This document shows, piece by piece, positions 53,042 through 61,254 of a stretch of DNA of 64,000 bases. Position 1 is the stretch's first letter; each line of letters starts with the position of its first letter. A program made the translations under genes and the position numbers. Below the pieces are notes generated by a model, which saw nothing but the letters and a program-made list of their open reading frames with translations, had not been told where the DNA came from and did no database searches. The stretch is from Bacillota bacterium (lineage in GTDB: Bacteria; Bacillota; UBA4882; UBA8346), in the NCBI GenBank assembly GCA_023401925.1, contig JAEXDA010000037.1, positions 99,769 to 163,768 on the forward strand, given 5' to 3'.

Positions 53042-53695
53042 GTGGAACAAATTATTGATATTGATGTTCCGCTATACCGTAAGATCGCAATTGATATAGC
53101 AGGAAGAATATCCAAGGGTGAATATAAGGAAGGCGATCGCATATCCGGCCGTTCAACTTTGGCCGGGGAGTATAATGTCTCGCCGGAAACGATCAGGCGG
53201 GCGGTATTTTTGCTTGAAGACATGAAAGTGGTTATCTCCAGCCAGGGGAGCGGCATTTTTATTCATTCAAAACAGAACGCCTATGTTTTCATTCAACGGT
53301 TTCAAAATAAAGAATCCATTAGTTCACTGAAGGCAGACGTTAAAAAGCTGCTGATTCAAAAACAACACCTTGAGATGGAAATCCAAACGATTTTAGATAA
53401 AATAATCGATTTCGCCGATCGGCTGAAAAATACCGATCCGATTTCACCGTTGGAAATCGAGATTGACCCTGAATCCCATCTGATTGGTAAAACCGTTACC
53501 GACACTAAATTCTGGCAAAATACCGGCGCCACTATCGTTGGCATTCGGAGAAAGGGAACCTTAATTCTTTCCCCCGGACCCTATATCGGTTTTGAAAAGG
53601 GCGATTCCATCTTGGTTGTCGGTGAAATGAGCATTTTAGAAAGAATCAAACATTTTATGAAAGAAACCAAGGAAATGGAGCACCAGCCCAATTAA
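53042..53695 (+). CDS. busR: BusR-like GntR regulator with RCK_C (TrkA-C) domain
   Basis: The 217-residue protein has a GntR-type winged HTH (about 5-75: YRKIAIDIAGRISKGEY, GRSTLAGEYNVSPETIRRAVFLLED), a coiled-coil linker (about 80-125) and a C-terminal RCK_C domain (about 135-205: IGKTVTDTKFWQNTGATIVGIRRKG, LSPGPYIGFEKGDSILVVG). This is the BusR architecture, in which c-di-AMP binding to RCK_C represses osmolyte uptake genes. It faces the opuC operon convergently. GTG 53042 follows GGAGG; upstream codons to 53003 lie before that site. Confidence 0.88.
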   Translation: MEQIIDIDVPLYRKIAIDIAGRISKGEYKEGDRISGRSTLAGEYNVSPETIRRAVFLLEDMKVVISSQGSGIFIHSKQNAYVFIQRFQNKESISSLKADVKKLLIQKQHLEMEIQTILDKIIDFADRLKNTDPISPLEIEIDPESHLIGKTVTDTKFWQNTGATIVGIRRKGTLILSPGPYIGFEKGDSILVVGEMSILERIKHFMKETKEMEHQPN

Positions 53696-53701
53696 AAAAG
53701 A

Positions 53702-53746
53702 CTGCTATAAAATCAGTTCAATCCTGGTTTTATAGCGGCCTCTTTT
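53702..53746. terminator. hairpin terminator between busR and opuC
   Basis: GCTATAAAA (53704-53712) pairs with TTTTATAGC (53728-53736) and is followed by GGCCTCTTTTT. It ends busR. Confidence 0.7.
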
Positions 53747-53799
53747 TGAAAATAAAATCCTGTCTAGTGCCTAGTTAAGCTATGAATGCAGGTCAAACG

Positions 53800-53946
53800 G
53801 AAAGAACTAAGACAGGATTAACATGATTTCATGGATTTACGGGATTTTATTTTTAGTTCCCATGACTATCTATTTCCCGCAGCCTAATTTATCCCTGTTT
53901 TCTAATCCTGTGAATCCAGTTAATCCGTCTCTGTGAACTTTGTTTT
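53800..53946. repeat. GGATTAAC/GTTAATCC-type dispersed palindromic repeat
   Basis: Left arm GACAGGATTAACATGATTT and GGATTTACGGGATTTT, right arm AATCCTGTGAATCC and GTTAATCCGTCTC in inverse orientation. Related strings occur at 61064-61112. It fills the gap between busR and opuCC and has no coding capacity. Confidence 0.6.
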
Positions 53947-53990
53947 AGGCTAATTATATATCTTCAAATATCTTTGGACAGCCGATTCTT

Positions 53991-54893
53991 TTAATTCTCA
54001 ACCAATCCCTTTTGGACTAGAAAATCACGAGCCACATCCTTAATGGCTTTTTTCTCGCATTCCACTTGATAATTCATTTGTTGCATTTCGGTATCATCGA
54101 TTTTACCGGCCAGCAGGTTGAGAACTTCCTTCAACTCCGGATGCTTTTTAAGTGTCTGCTCACGGATAATCGGCGCCGCATAATAGGGAGGGAAGAAGTT
54201 CTTATCGTCCTCCAGGACCTTTAATTGATAGCGGATCAATTGGCCGTCGGTGGAAAAGGCGTCGGTGACATCAATTTTGCCTTCGGCGATGGCCTGGTAT
54301 TTTAAGGCCACATCCATTTTCAGCGGATCACCCTTGAAGTGAATTCCGTAAGCCTGAATCATTCCGTCAAAGCCATCCTGGCGGTCAAAAAACTCATGTT
54401 CCGCTCCAAACTTCAAATTGGAAGATAAGGTAGCCAATTGGCTTACTTTGGTAATGTTGTTTTTATCCGCAAAGCTTTCTTTGACTGCTACGGCATAAGT
54501 ATTATTTAAACCGAGGGGATTTAACCAATGGATCTTAAAGCGCTCGGCAAATTCTTTTTTAACAATGTCATAAACACGGTCCGGATCGTTTATGACATCC
54601 ATTTTTAAATGGGCGGTCAGACCTGTTCCGGTGTACTCCGGATAAATGTCCAAATCTCCTTTTTTGAGGGCCTCGAAACAAACCATGGTACCGCCGAGAT
54701 TTTCTTTATATGATACTTTTAAATCGGTTTTGGCCTGAATCAGCTGGGTGAAAATTTCCCCCAAGACCATGTTCTCGGTAAAATTTTTGGAACCGATGGC
54801 GATTTTGTCCGATGATTGGCCGCAACCGGCTAAAATTCCCACACTTACCAATAATAATAAAGAGAAAAGTACCAACCACAATTTTTGTTTCAT
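53991..54893 (-). CDS. opuCC: osmoprotectant ABC transporter substrate-binding lipoprotein
   Basis: The 300-residue protein has a lipoprotein signal with lipobox LAGC (about 20-23). The mature part is a type II periplasmic-binding fold: KIAIGSKNFTENMVLGEIFTQLI, DIYPEYTGTGL and KYQAIAEGKIDVTDAFSTDG, typical of OpuCC/ProX-like proteins that bind glycine betaine, choline or carnitine. The ATG at 54893 overlaps the previous stop (TGATG) and has GAGGAGG at the right distance; an ATG two codons earlier lies against the site. It is last in the operon. Confidence 0.92.
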   Translation of the reverse strand: MKQKLWLVLFSLLLLVSVGILAGCGQSSDKIAIGSKNFTENMVLGEIFTQLIQAKTDLKVSYKENLGGTMVCFEALKKGDLDIYPEYTGTGLTAHLKMDVINDPDRVYDIVKKEFAERFKIHWLNPLGLNNTYAVAVKESFADKNNITKVSQLATLSSNLKFGAEHEFFDRQDGFDGMIQAYGIHFKGDPLKMDVALKYQAIAEGKIDVTDAFSTDGQLIRYQLKVLEDDKNFFPPYYAAPIIREQTLKKHPELKEVLNLLAGKIDDTEMQQMNYQVECEKKAIKDVARDFLVQKGLVEN

Positions 54894-55510
54894 CAACATC
54901 CTCCTCTAATTCTTTTTTTGGACTGGATTAATTTGTTTTCGGCATATTTCAACAGCAAATCGCTACCGATGGCAAGAATGCACAGAGGGATGGCCCCGGA
55001 AATGATCATGGAAACATTGGCCATTTGTACACCCCTGTAAACAAAGTAACCTAATCCGCCTGAACCGATTAATACTCCGATAGTGGCGATACCAAGGGCG
55101 GTCACCAGGGCAACCCGGATTCCGGAAAGGATGATCGGCAAAGCCAGCGGAAGTTTCACTTTTACAAGCAGCTGGATTTTGGTCATGCCCATTCCGGTTC
55201 CGGCTTCCAGTAGACCTTGATTGACGCTTGACAATCCGATATGGGTATTGCGAACGATCGGCAAAAGTGAGTACAGAAACAAGGCCACAATTACGGTAGT
55301 ATCGCCAAGCCCGAAAAACATCATCAAAATAGCCAGTAACGCCAAGGACGGTACGGTTTGAATGATGTCGGTCAGCGACATGACAATTCCAGCAAGAGTC
55401 TTATGCCTGGTAATTGCGATCCCGGTGATAATGCCGATGATTATGGCGAGGAAGACGCCGCTAAAAGTGATTTGTAAATGTTGATAGGTTGAGATTAGAA
55501 TTTCCGTCAA
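54893..55510 (-). CDS. opuCD: osmoprotectant ABC transporter permease
   Basis: The 205-residue permease has six membrane segments and the binding-protein-dependent EAA-like block EAGTGMGMTKIQLLVKVKLPLALPIILSGIR (about 103-133). It starts at TTG 55510, seven bases after AAGGAGG. It pairs with the other permease of this operon to form the channel. Which of the two is the OpuCB and which the OpuCD equivalent cannot be decided here. Confidence 0.9.
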   Translation of the reverse strand: MTEILISTYQHLQITFSGVFLAIIIGIITGIAITRHKTLAGIVMSLTDIIQTVPSLALLAILMMFFGLGDTTVIVALFLYSLLPIVRNTHIGLSSVNQGLLEAGTGMGMTKIQLLVKVKLPLALPIILSGIRVALVTALGIATIGVLIGSGGLGYFVYRGVQMANVSMIISGAIPLCILAIGSDLLLKYAENKLIQSKKRIRGGC

Positions 55511-55526
55511 ATCGCATCCTCCTTTT

Positions 55527-56171
55527 TTAAAGCTTACGTAATCCTTTGGGAGTCACGGCTTTTTGTAATCCGCCGATCAGGAATCCGGCGATGATTGCCA
55601 AAAGACAAGCAGGCAATGCGCCGGTAAGAATCATATGATAGTTATAGGTTTGTAGGCCGGTAAAAATCAGATCTCCCAATCCGCCGGCCCCAATCAAAGC
55701 CGCCACTGTAGCCCAGCTGATAATATAGACGGTGGATATTCTGATTCCGGCGATGATCACCGGCAACGCCAGCGGCAATTCTATCCTCAAGAGTACTTGG
55801 AGCGCACTCATCCCCATGCCTTTGGCGGCCTCGATATAATGCCGGTCGATTTCCTGAATTCCCACATAGGTGTTTTGTAAAATCGGCAAAATAGAGTAAA
55901 GAATCAACACAGTCAATCCGGTTTTCGCGCCAATTCCCAGCAGCGGCATTGCCAGTCCGAAAAAAACCAGGCTGGGTATGGTTTGAATGATGCCGGCTGT
56001 GGTCATCACGGGCCCTGCAATCTTTTTTTTCCGGTTTAAAAAAATACCCAGCGGAACAGCAATCATGGCGCCTATCAGTACCGCGACCAGGGAAATAAAA
56101 ATATGTTGGCAGATGGCATTGACAATGAGTTGCTTTTTTTGAAGCGTAAATGTAACAATGTCAAGAAGCAT
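55527..56171 (-). CDS. opuCB: osmoprotectant ABC transporter permease
   Basis: The 214-residue permease has the motif EAAKGMGMSALQVLLRIELPLALPVIIAGIR (about 113-143) and QTIPSLVFFGLAMPLLGIG, typical of OpuCB/OpuCD. ATG 56171 overlaps the end of opuCA by 11 bases and has AAAGGAAA upstream; the frame extends to 56258 within opuCA but is not coding there. Confidence 0.9.
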   Translation of the reverse strand: MLLDIVTFTLQKKQLIVNAICQHIFISLVAVLIGAMIAVPLGIFLNRKKKIAGPVMTTAGIIQTIPSLVFFGLAMPLLGIGAKTGLTVLILYSILPILQNTYVGIQEIDRHYIEAAKGMGMSALQVLLRIELPLALPVIIAGIRISTVYIISWATVAALIGAGGLGDLIFTGLQTYNYHMILTGALPACLLAIIAGFLIGGLQKAVTPKGLRKL

Positions 56172-57291
56172 GTTCGTTTCCTTTCCATACCACTTCCGCC
56201 AAAGCTTTAACCATACTGGTCTTGGTGACGATTCCCCGTACGTGGTTGTCGTCATCAACGGCTACGATTAATTCGAAGTTTTGGTGAATCAGATCATCAA
56301 ATACGGATTTAGCATTGGCAGTGATTTTGGCGGTTGGGACATGGGAATCGACCAAATCGCAAATGCTCCGGCCACTTTTACCATGAACGCGTATCTTTTC
56401 AATGGTCAGGATTCCTTCCAGCTTATTTTCCTGGTCCACAACGATCAGAGTGTCGACGGCTTTTTGACGCATCAGGGAAATGCTTTCGGCAATGCCTTTA
56501 TCATGGGAGACTGTGACCGGATTAGCCTTCATTACGTCTTCCACGGTTTCTACATCCAAACCGTTATGAAAACGGTGTTTGCCGATAAATTCCGCCACAA
56601 AATCATTGGCCGGATTGGTAAGTAACTCTTCCGGGGAAGCGGCCTGCACAATATTTCCATCTTTCATCAGCACGATAAAATCAGCCATTTTTAAGGCTTC
56701 ATCCATGTCATGGGTTACGAAGACCACTGTTTTGTGAAGCCTTTTTTGGATTTTTCTCAATTCGTCCTGCAAGGTTTCCCGGGTGATTGGATCGAGGGCC
56801 CCGAATGGTTCATCCATCAGGATAATCGGCGGTTCAACGGCTAGAGCCCTTAAAACACCGATCCGTTGTTGTTGTCCGCCGCTGAGCTCCGAGGGATAAC
56901 GGTTCATATATTGATCGGCATCCATATCGACCAATTGCAGCAATTCCCGAATGCGGTTTCTCCGCTTCTCCTTGGGCCATTTCAAGAGCTTCGGGACGAC
57001 TTCGATATTTTGCGCAATCGTCATATTGGGAAACAAACCGATCTGTTGAATCACATAACCGATTTGGCGCCGTAGTAAAACCGGATTGACCCGGGTAATG
57101 TCGGTATCATCGATGAAAATTGAACCGGAGCTGGGTTCGATCAGCCGGTTAATCATTTTGAGAGTGGTTGTTTTGCCGCAACCGCTAGGGCCGATAAATA
57201 CCACGAACTTTCCTTTCTCAATTTCCAAATTTAAATTGTGAACCACGGGTGTCTTATTGTAAATTTTGGTGATGTTTTGGAGTTTGATCAT
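56161..57291 (-). CDS. opuCA: osmoprotectant ABC transporter ATP-binding protein with CBS domains
   Basis: The 376-residue protein has Walker A GPSGCGKTT (about 34-42), signature LSGGQQQRIGVLRAL (about 135-149), Walker B PIILMDEPFGALDP (about 154-167) and two tandem CBS domains (about 250-370: VEDVMKANPVTVSHDKGIAESI, HQNFELIVAVDDDNHVRGIV). CBS domains in OpuA/OpuC sense ionic strength or c-di-AMP. First gene of the four-gene operon. Confidence 0.93.
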   Translation of the reverse strand: MIKLQNITKIYNKTPVVHNLNLEIEKGKFVVFIGPSGCGKTTTLKMINRLIEPSSGSIFIDDTDITRVNPVLLRRQIGYVIQQIGLFPNMTIAQNIEVVPKLLKWPKEKRRNRIRELLQLVDMDADQYMNRYPSELSGGQQQRIGVLRALAVEPPIILMDEPFGALDPITRETLQDELRKIQKRLHKTVVFVTHDMDEALKMADFIVLMKDGNIVQAASPEELLTNPANDFVAEFIGKHRFHNGLDVETVEDVMKANPVTVSHDKGIAESISLMRQKAVDTLIVVDQENKLEGILTIEKIRVHGKSGRSICDLVDSHVPTAKITANAKSVFDDLIHQNFELIVAVDDDNHVRGIVTKTSMVKALAEVVWKGNEHAS

Positions 57292-57410
57292 GTAGCTTAC
57301 CTCCTCAATGGATTCCGGATTTCTGTGGTTAATGTCATGTTGAGGTTGGTTTTATGAGCCTTTCGGGGGAAATTGAAAATATATATAATGGAAGTATATC
57401 CGGTGTTTTT

Positions 57411-57439
57411 ATCATAACAGCCGTAAAAAAAATTGTCAA
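57411..57439 (-). promoter_or_regulatory. opuC promoter
   Basis: On the minus strand TTGACA (57439-57434), 17-base spacer, TATGAT (57416-57411). A second TGACAA string lies 26 bases upstream (57459-57464), so the -35 element is part of a direct repeat. The start site is about 110 bases before opuCA. A BusR operator could lie here, but no match to its site can be verified by eye. Confidence 0.8.
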
Positions 57440-57812
57440 CCTCATTATCGATTTGAAGTTGTCAGTATACATTTTTTAACATTTTATATCCTTTTTAGGT
57501 TGGAAAAGGGCGATCCGGTGATAAGAGAAATATTCAGGATGAAGTCTGCTATGGGTTGGATGAATAAGCACAAGTTAAGCTGGTTCAATTGGTCCTTCTC
57601 AAACAAGAACGAATCAAGCGCCGCCTTCTTATCGGGTACAGGAATAAGTGGCCCGTGGAGCGATAGTGAACTCTCCGTTTCGGGAAAATGGATCAAGAAA
57701 AAGATAATGGAACCGTAACAGGTTCAGGTAATATTGACCAGCAGGAAATTTGTTTTTTTACGGGAAACCTCAAGAAAGAGTGAAAGGGGAGCAATTTGTT
57801 CTTGGGGGACTT

Positions 57813-58553
57813 ATGCGAATTCATAAAAAAATTAGCCTATTATTAATTTTCATTCTGGGTGTATTGCTATTTCAGTCCGTCAGTTTCGCCAATTCCACGG
57901 TGGAATCCTGGGCGCTCAGATTGGAAAGAGAGATTGGGCGCAGCAATTATCAAAGTGTGACCATGGAAAAAGCCGTGGTTCGTTTGCCTAAAAGCCAAGA
58001 ACAGAATATTCAGAGGGTGTTCCGGCGTTTGGTGAACAATTGTAAGCGGGACCAGGAATTGGATTTTACCCTGACGGTGGTCCGGGATGATACCCCCAAT
58101 GCTTTTGCTCTGCCTGCGGGGTATGTATGTATCAACACGGGTCTGTTGTCAATGGTCAAAAATGACGGTGAACTGGCGGGAGTTTTAGGCCACGAGATGG
58201 CGCACATCGAATGCAATCACGCGATGAAGGCTATTTATCGCGCCGTCGGCTTTTCGGTGGCTTTCACCCTTATTTTTAATCAACAGCGTGATAAGAGAAA
58301 TACACAGGAAGTAGCAGGAATGGCCGGGATTTCCCTGAGATTATCCCAGCTGGGATATAGCCGCCAGGCTGAATTGGAAGCGGATCGCCGGGGGGTAGAA
58401 ATTATGGAAAAAGCAGGGTATAATAAACAGGATATCGTAAATTTCTGGCAGCGTTTCCAAAGCCAAAAAGGAGACTCGTCAAAATTTTTACCTTTTCTGT
58501 CAACCCATCCCACGATCGATAACCGGATCGAGCAGATAAAAAAATTACCTTAA
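57813..58553 (+). CDS. M48-family metalloprotease (secreted)
   Basis: The 246-residue protein has a signal sequence (HKKISLLLIFILGVLLFQSVSFA) and an M48 catalytic core: ALPAGYVCINTGLLSM, zinc-binding HEMAH (about 127-131) and the third ligand in ELEADRRGVEIM (about 188). The C-terminal STHPTIDNRIEQIK is the family's conserved end. It is a BepA/LoiP-like periplasmic or extracytoplasmic quality-control protease. ATG 57813 has GGGGGA close upstream. In the preceding 374 bases (57440-57812) the only thing noted is a weak open frame at 57500-57718. Confidence 0.88.
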   Translation: MRIHKKISLLLIFILGVLLFQSVSFANSTVESWALRLEREIGRSNYQSVTMEKAVVRLPKSQEQNIQRVFRRLVNNCKRDQELDFTLTVVRDDTPNAFALPAGYVCINTGLLSMVKNDGELAGVLGHEMAHIECNHAMKAIYRAVGFSVAFTLIFNQQRDKRNTQEVAGMAGISLRLSQLGYSRQAELEADRRGVEIMEKAGYNKQDIVNFWQRFQSQKGDSSKFLPFLSTHPTIDNRIEQIKKLP

Positions 58554-58599
58554 ATTTTTTCTAATAACGAATCGCCAGTGACGCCAAGGAGATTTCTCA

Positions 58600-59406
58600 T
58601 TGATTACCAGTTGTACCAATAATTTAATTAAAAATGTCAGCAGTTTACACCATAAAAAGGGCCGGTTGGAGCAGAAACTATATTTAGCCGAGGGAATTCA
58701 CCTGGTGCAAGAGGCTTTAAAATCAGGGATAATGCTGCGGAATTTTTTTTGGTCGGCAAAGCTTATCAATTCAGTTGAGGGTGTCCAACTTTTAGAAGCA
58801 TTGAAAGGTCAATACGAGGGTTATGAAGTTTCGGAAACGGTTTTTTCAAAAATTAGCGAAACAGATAATCCTCAGGGGATCATAGCCCTTTTGGAGCTCC
58901 CGGAAGAACGGCATGATTTGGACTTATCTTCCATAAACCTGGGAATCGTTATCGACAATCTTCAAGATCCGGGGAATGTGGGAACAATCATCAGGACAGC
59001 CTGGGCCGGTGCTTTGGATGGAATTTTAATGACCCCGCGCTCTGCCGATCCTTATCAGGGGAAAGTGGTGCGTTCAAGCCAGGGTGGTATTTTTCATTTG
59101 AGGATTGATAGGGGCTTAACGCCGGAAAACATTTTCAGAGAGGCCGAAAAACGCCATATTCAGATCATTGCCGGTGATGCCAAGGCAGATCAAGTTTACT
59201 TCGAGCGGGATTTGACCTCCTCAACTTTAATACTGGTGGGAAACGAAGGCCGAGGATTGCAGGAAGAATGGGAAAAATTTTCAATTCAAAAAGTGAAAAT
59301 TCCTCAGCCTGGAAGCGCGGAATCCTTAAATGTAGCGGTTTGCGCCGGAATTTTAATTTATGAAGCCATCCGGCAACGCAGTATGAAAGGGACTTGTAAA
59401 AGTTAA
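58600..59406 (+). CDS. SpoU/TrmH-family RNA 2'-O-methyltransferase
   Basis: The 268-residue protein has an N-terminal substrate-binding domain (LIKNVSSLHHKKGRLEQKLYLAEG, about 9-33) and a C-terminal trefoil-knot SPOUT domain. The latter carries motif 1 IVIDNLQDPGNVGTIIRTA (about 115-133), motif 2 LVGNEGRGLQEEW and motif 3 IPQPGSAESLNVAVCAGILIYE. It methylates ribose in rRNA, probably 23S. The start is TTG 58600 with AAGGAG nine bases upstream. It comes directly before the yqzL-like gene and pheST, a common clostridial order. Confidence 0.9.
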   Translation: MITSCTNNLIKNVSSLHHKKGRLEQKLYLAEGIHLVQEALKSGIMLRNFFWSAKLINSVEGVQLLEALKGQYEGYEVSETVFSKISETDNPQGIIALLELPEERHDLDLSSINLGIVIDNLQDPGNVGTIIRTAWAGALDGILMTPRSADPYQGKVVRSSQGGIFHLRIDRGLTPENIFREAEKRHIQIIAGDAKADQVYFERDLTSSTLILVGNEGRGLQEEWEKFSIQKVKIPQPGSAESLNVAVCAGILIYEAIRQRSMKGTCKS

Positions 59407-59422
59407 ATGGCTCTGATATAAT
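59394..59422 (+). promoter_or_regulatory. promoter before the YqzL-like gene
   Basis: TTGTAA (59394-59399), 17-base spacer, extended -10 TG-A-TATAAT (59414-59422). It overlaps the end of the rRNA methyltransferase gene. Confidence 0.55.
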
Positions 59423-59486
59423 ATTTTTAGGCTTTGCGGTGACCGTTTTCACGACAACAGTCAGTGAAAAAGGGGATGATATTGAA

Positions 59487-59588
59487 GTGACATTGTCTGC
59501 AGATTTTTTTTGGAAAGTCTTTGAGACGACAGGTTCAATCACCGCCTATCTGATTTATCGGGAGATTGTAAGAACCAGTCTAGTGTGA
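59487..59588 (+). CDS. YqzL-like micro-protein
   Basis: A 33-residue frame from GTG 59487 to TGA 59588 reads DFFWKVFETTGSITAYLIYRE, matching the YqzL family core (FxWKVFxxTGxIxxYLxYKE). This is a short protein of unknown role conserved across Firmicutes and in Bacillus found near era. GGGG lies 11 bases upstream. It was too short for the usual length cut-off, so it rests on this motif match. Confidence 0.72.
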   Translation: MTLSADFFWKVFETTGSITAYLIYREIVRTSLV

Positions 59589-59624
59589 ATACTTTATGCG
59601 CAAAGAGCGCCAAAATTTCATATG

Positions 59625-59945
59625 AAAAAGTGATGATAGAGAAAAGTACCGCATCCGGGATGGACACAGGGAGAAAGGGCTCGCGTTAGCGTTGATTGAA
59701 AACCTTTCCCAATCCGGTGTTAGTAATGCGCAAGCAGCGCATTAAGGGAAGTTCTCTCTTGAACTGCAGGCTGAACGTGCAACGTTGTTCCTTGGAACTT
59801 TGCTTGCGAATAGTAGGCTGAGACGGTGCTCCACCGTTATCGGGAGGAAGTATCGGATGATGTCCCGTACTTGTTACTTACATTTTTTGGGTGGTTTAAC
59901 GAAACTAACCTTTCGTCCCGATGGGGATGAAAGGTTTTTTTATTT
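59625..59945 (+). ncRNA. T-box leader of pheST (tRNA-Phe sensing)
   Basis: An about 320-base leader before pheS. Stem I opens GATAGAGAAAAGTACCG (59636), with the AGTA loop, and closes at TTCTCTC (59752-59758). A TTC triplet at 59752-59754 is a candidate Phe specifier. The T-box segment is GGGTGGTTTAACG (59889-59901), and the terminator is CCTTTCGTCCC / GGGGATGAAAGG with seven T (59909-59941). UGGU fits an ACCA 3' end. The ACCGC part of the usual T-box is replaced by TTAAC. Confidence 0.85.
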
Positions 59946-60037
59946 TTCTTTGCTGTTAATTTTTTCTGTAAACGCCAGGATTCTATAAACAAGGAAGAAC
60001 TTAATTATAATTTGATGGTTTCCAGGAGGCCGATAGT

Positions 60038-61057
60038 ATGAAGGAACAGTTGGAAAAGTTAAATCAGGAAGCTTTGAATGAAATCAATGCTTCGAATGAC
60101 AGTTCCCAGTTAAATGAGATCCGTGTCAAATATCTGGGGAAAAAAGGCTCTCTGACCTCGATATTGAGGGGAATGGGTTCTCTCTCCCCGGAAGAAAGGC
60201 CGGTCATTGGAGAGCTGGTGAATCAAGTCCGGGAAAGAATCGAAACCTTATTGGAGCAGCGGGGCCGGGTTTTGGCCGACCAGGAACAACAGCAAAGATT
60301 AGCCAGTGAGAAACTGGATATTTTTCTGCCGGGCCGCAAATCCCCGGTAGGTCACGGCCATCCTCTCCAATTGGTATTGGAGGAGATTGAAGAGATTTTT
60401 ATGGGCCTTGGTTTTACCATCGCCGAAGGGCCGGAAATCGAGACCGACTACTACAATTTTGAAGCGCTCAATCTGCCGCCGGATCATCCGGCCCGGGATA
60501 TGCAGGATTCCCTTTATATCACCCAGGATGTGTTGTTGCGGACTCAGACTTCTCCGGTCCAGGTGCGGACGATGGAGAAGTTCTGTCCCAATCCCATCCG
60601 GATCATCGCTCCGGGACGGGTATACCGCAGGGACGCTTTGGATGCAACCCATTCCCCCATGTTCAATCAGGTGGAAGGATTGCTGGTTGATAAAGGAGTA
60701 ACTTTCGGGGATTTAAAAGGGGTTTTGACAGTCTTTGCCAAGAGACTTTTTGGCGAGGAACGCCAGATCCGGCTTCGACCCAGCTTTTTCCCATTCACTG
60801 AACCCAGCGCGGAAGTGGATGTGTCCTGCGGGTGCGGCGGAAAAGGCTGCCGGGTATGTAAAGGCACCGGTTGGTTAGAAATTCTCGGCTCCGGTTCGGT
60901 CCATCCCAAGGTTTTAAGAATGTCCGGCTATGACCCGTCAAAAGTGTCCGGTTTTGCCTTTGGGATGGGAGTGGAACGGATTGCAATGCTGAAATATGAC
61001 ATCAAAGATATCCGGGTTTTTTATGAAAATGACAGTCGTTTTTTGAGCCAGTTTTGA
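60038..61057 (+). CDS. pheS: phenylalanyl-tRNA synthetase alpha subunit
   Basis: The 339-residue class II synthetase has an N-terminal coiled coil (1-85), motif 1 GHGHPLQLVLEEIEEIFMGLGF, motif 2 around RTQTSPVQVRTM and GRVYRRDALDATHSPMFNQVEG, and motif 3 GFAFGMGVERIAMLKY. An insert CGCGGKGCRVCKGTGW (about 265-280) resembles a zinc-knuckle seen in many PheS. It charges tRNA-Phe with PheT. AGGAGG precedes ATG 60038; expression is controlled by the upstream T-box. Confidence 0.96.
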   Translation: MKEQLEKLNQEALNEINASNDSSQLNEIRVKYLGKKGSLTSILRGMGSLSPEERPVIGELVNQVRERIETLLEQRGRVLADQEQQQRLASEKLDIFLPGRKSPVGHGHPLQLVLEEIEEIFMGLGFTIAEGPEIETDYYNFEALNLPPDHPARDMQDSLYITQDVLLRTQTSPVQVRTMEKFCPNPIRIIAPGRVYRRDALDATHSPMFNQVEGLLVDKGVTFGDLKGVLTVFAKRLFGEERQIRLRPSFFPFTEPSAEVDVSCGCGGKGCRVCKGTGWLEILGSGSVHPKVLRMSGYDPSKVSGFAFGMGVERIAMLKYDIKDIRVFYENDSRFLSQF

Positions 61058-61063
61058 CCAGGA

Positions 61064-61112
61064 TTAGTCAGGATTAAACGGATTACCAGAATTAGTCAGG
61101 ATTAAACGGATT
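61064..61112. repeat. AGTCAGGATTAAACGGATT tandem repeat in pheS-pheT gap
   Basis: AGTCAGGATTAAACGGATT occurs twice, about 28 bases apart (61067 and 61095), within the 197-base gap between pheS and pheT (61058-61254). Further AGGATTA/GGATTCA variants lie beyond. It resembles the dispersed repeat at 53800-53946. Such a gap inside pheST is unusual, because the two genes are normally almost contiguous. Confidence 0.6.
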
Positions 61113-61254
61113 TTTAGGATGAGTAGGATTAACTCGGTGGTAGATTCGCAGAGGTATCAGATTGAATGGGATGAGTTAGATTGCCGGGTAATCAAGAATT
61201 GGATTGGCAGGAATTACAGGATTCAATCGATTCGTTTTTACTGGAGGTAAGAGG

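Noticed and set aside
57500..57718. 72-codon open frame, also open on the other strand
   Set aside because: No ribosome site, TTG start, no recognisable motif; listed only as a weak frame in the gap.
59785..59988. 67-codon open frame before pheS
   Set aside because: It covers the T-box antiterminator and terminator; no family match and no ribosome site.
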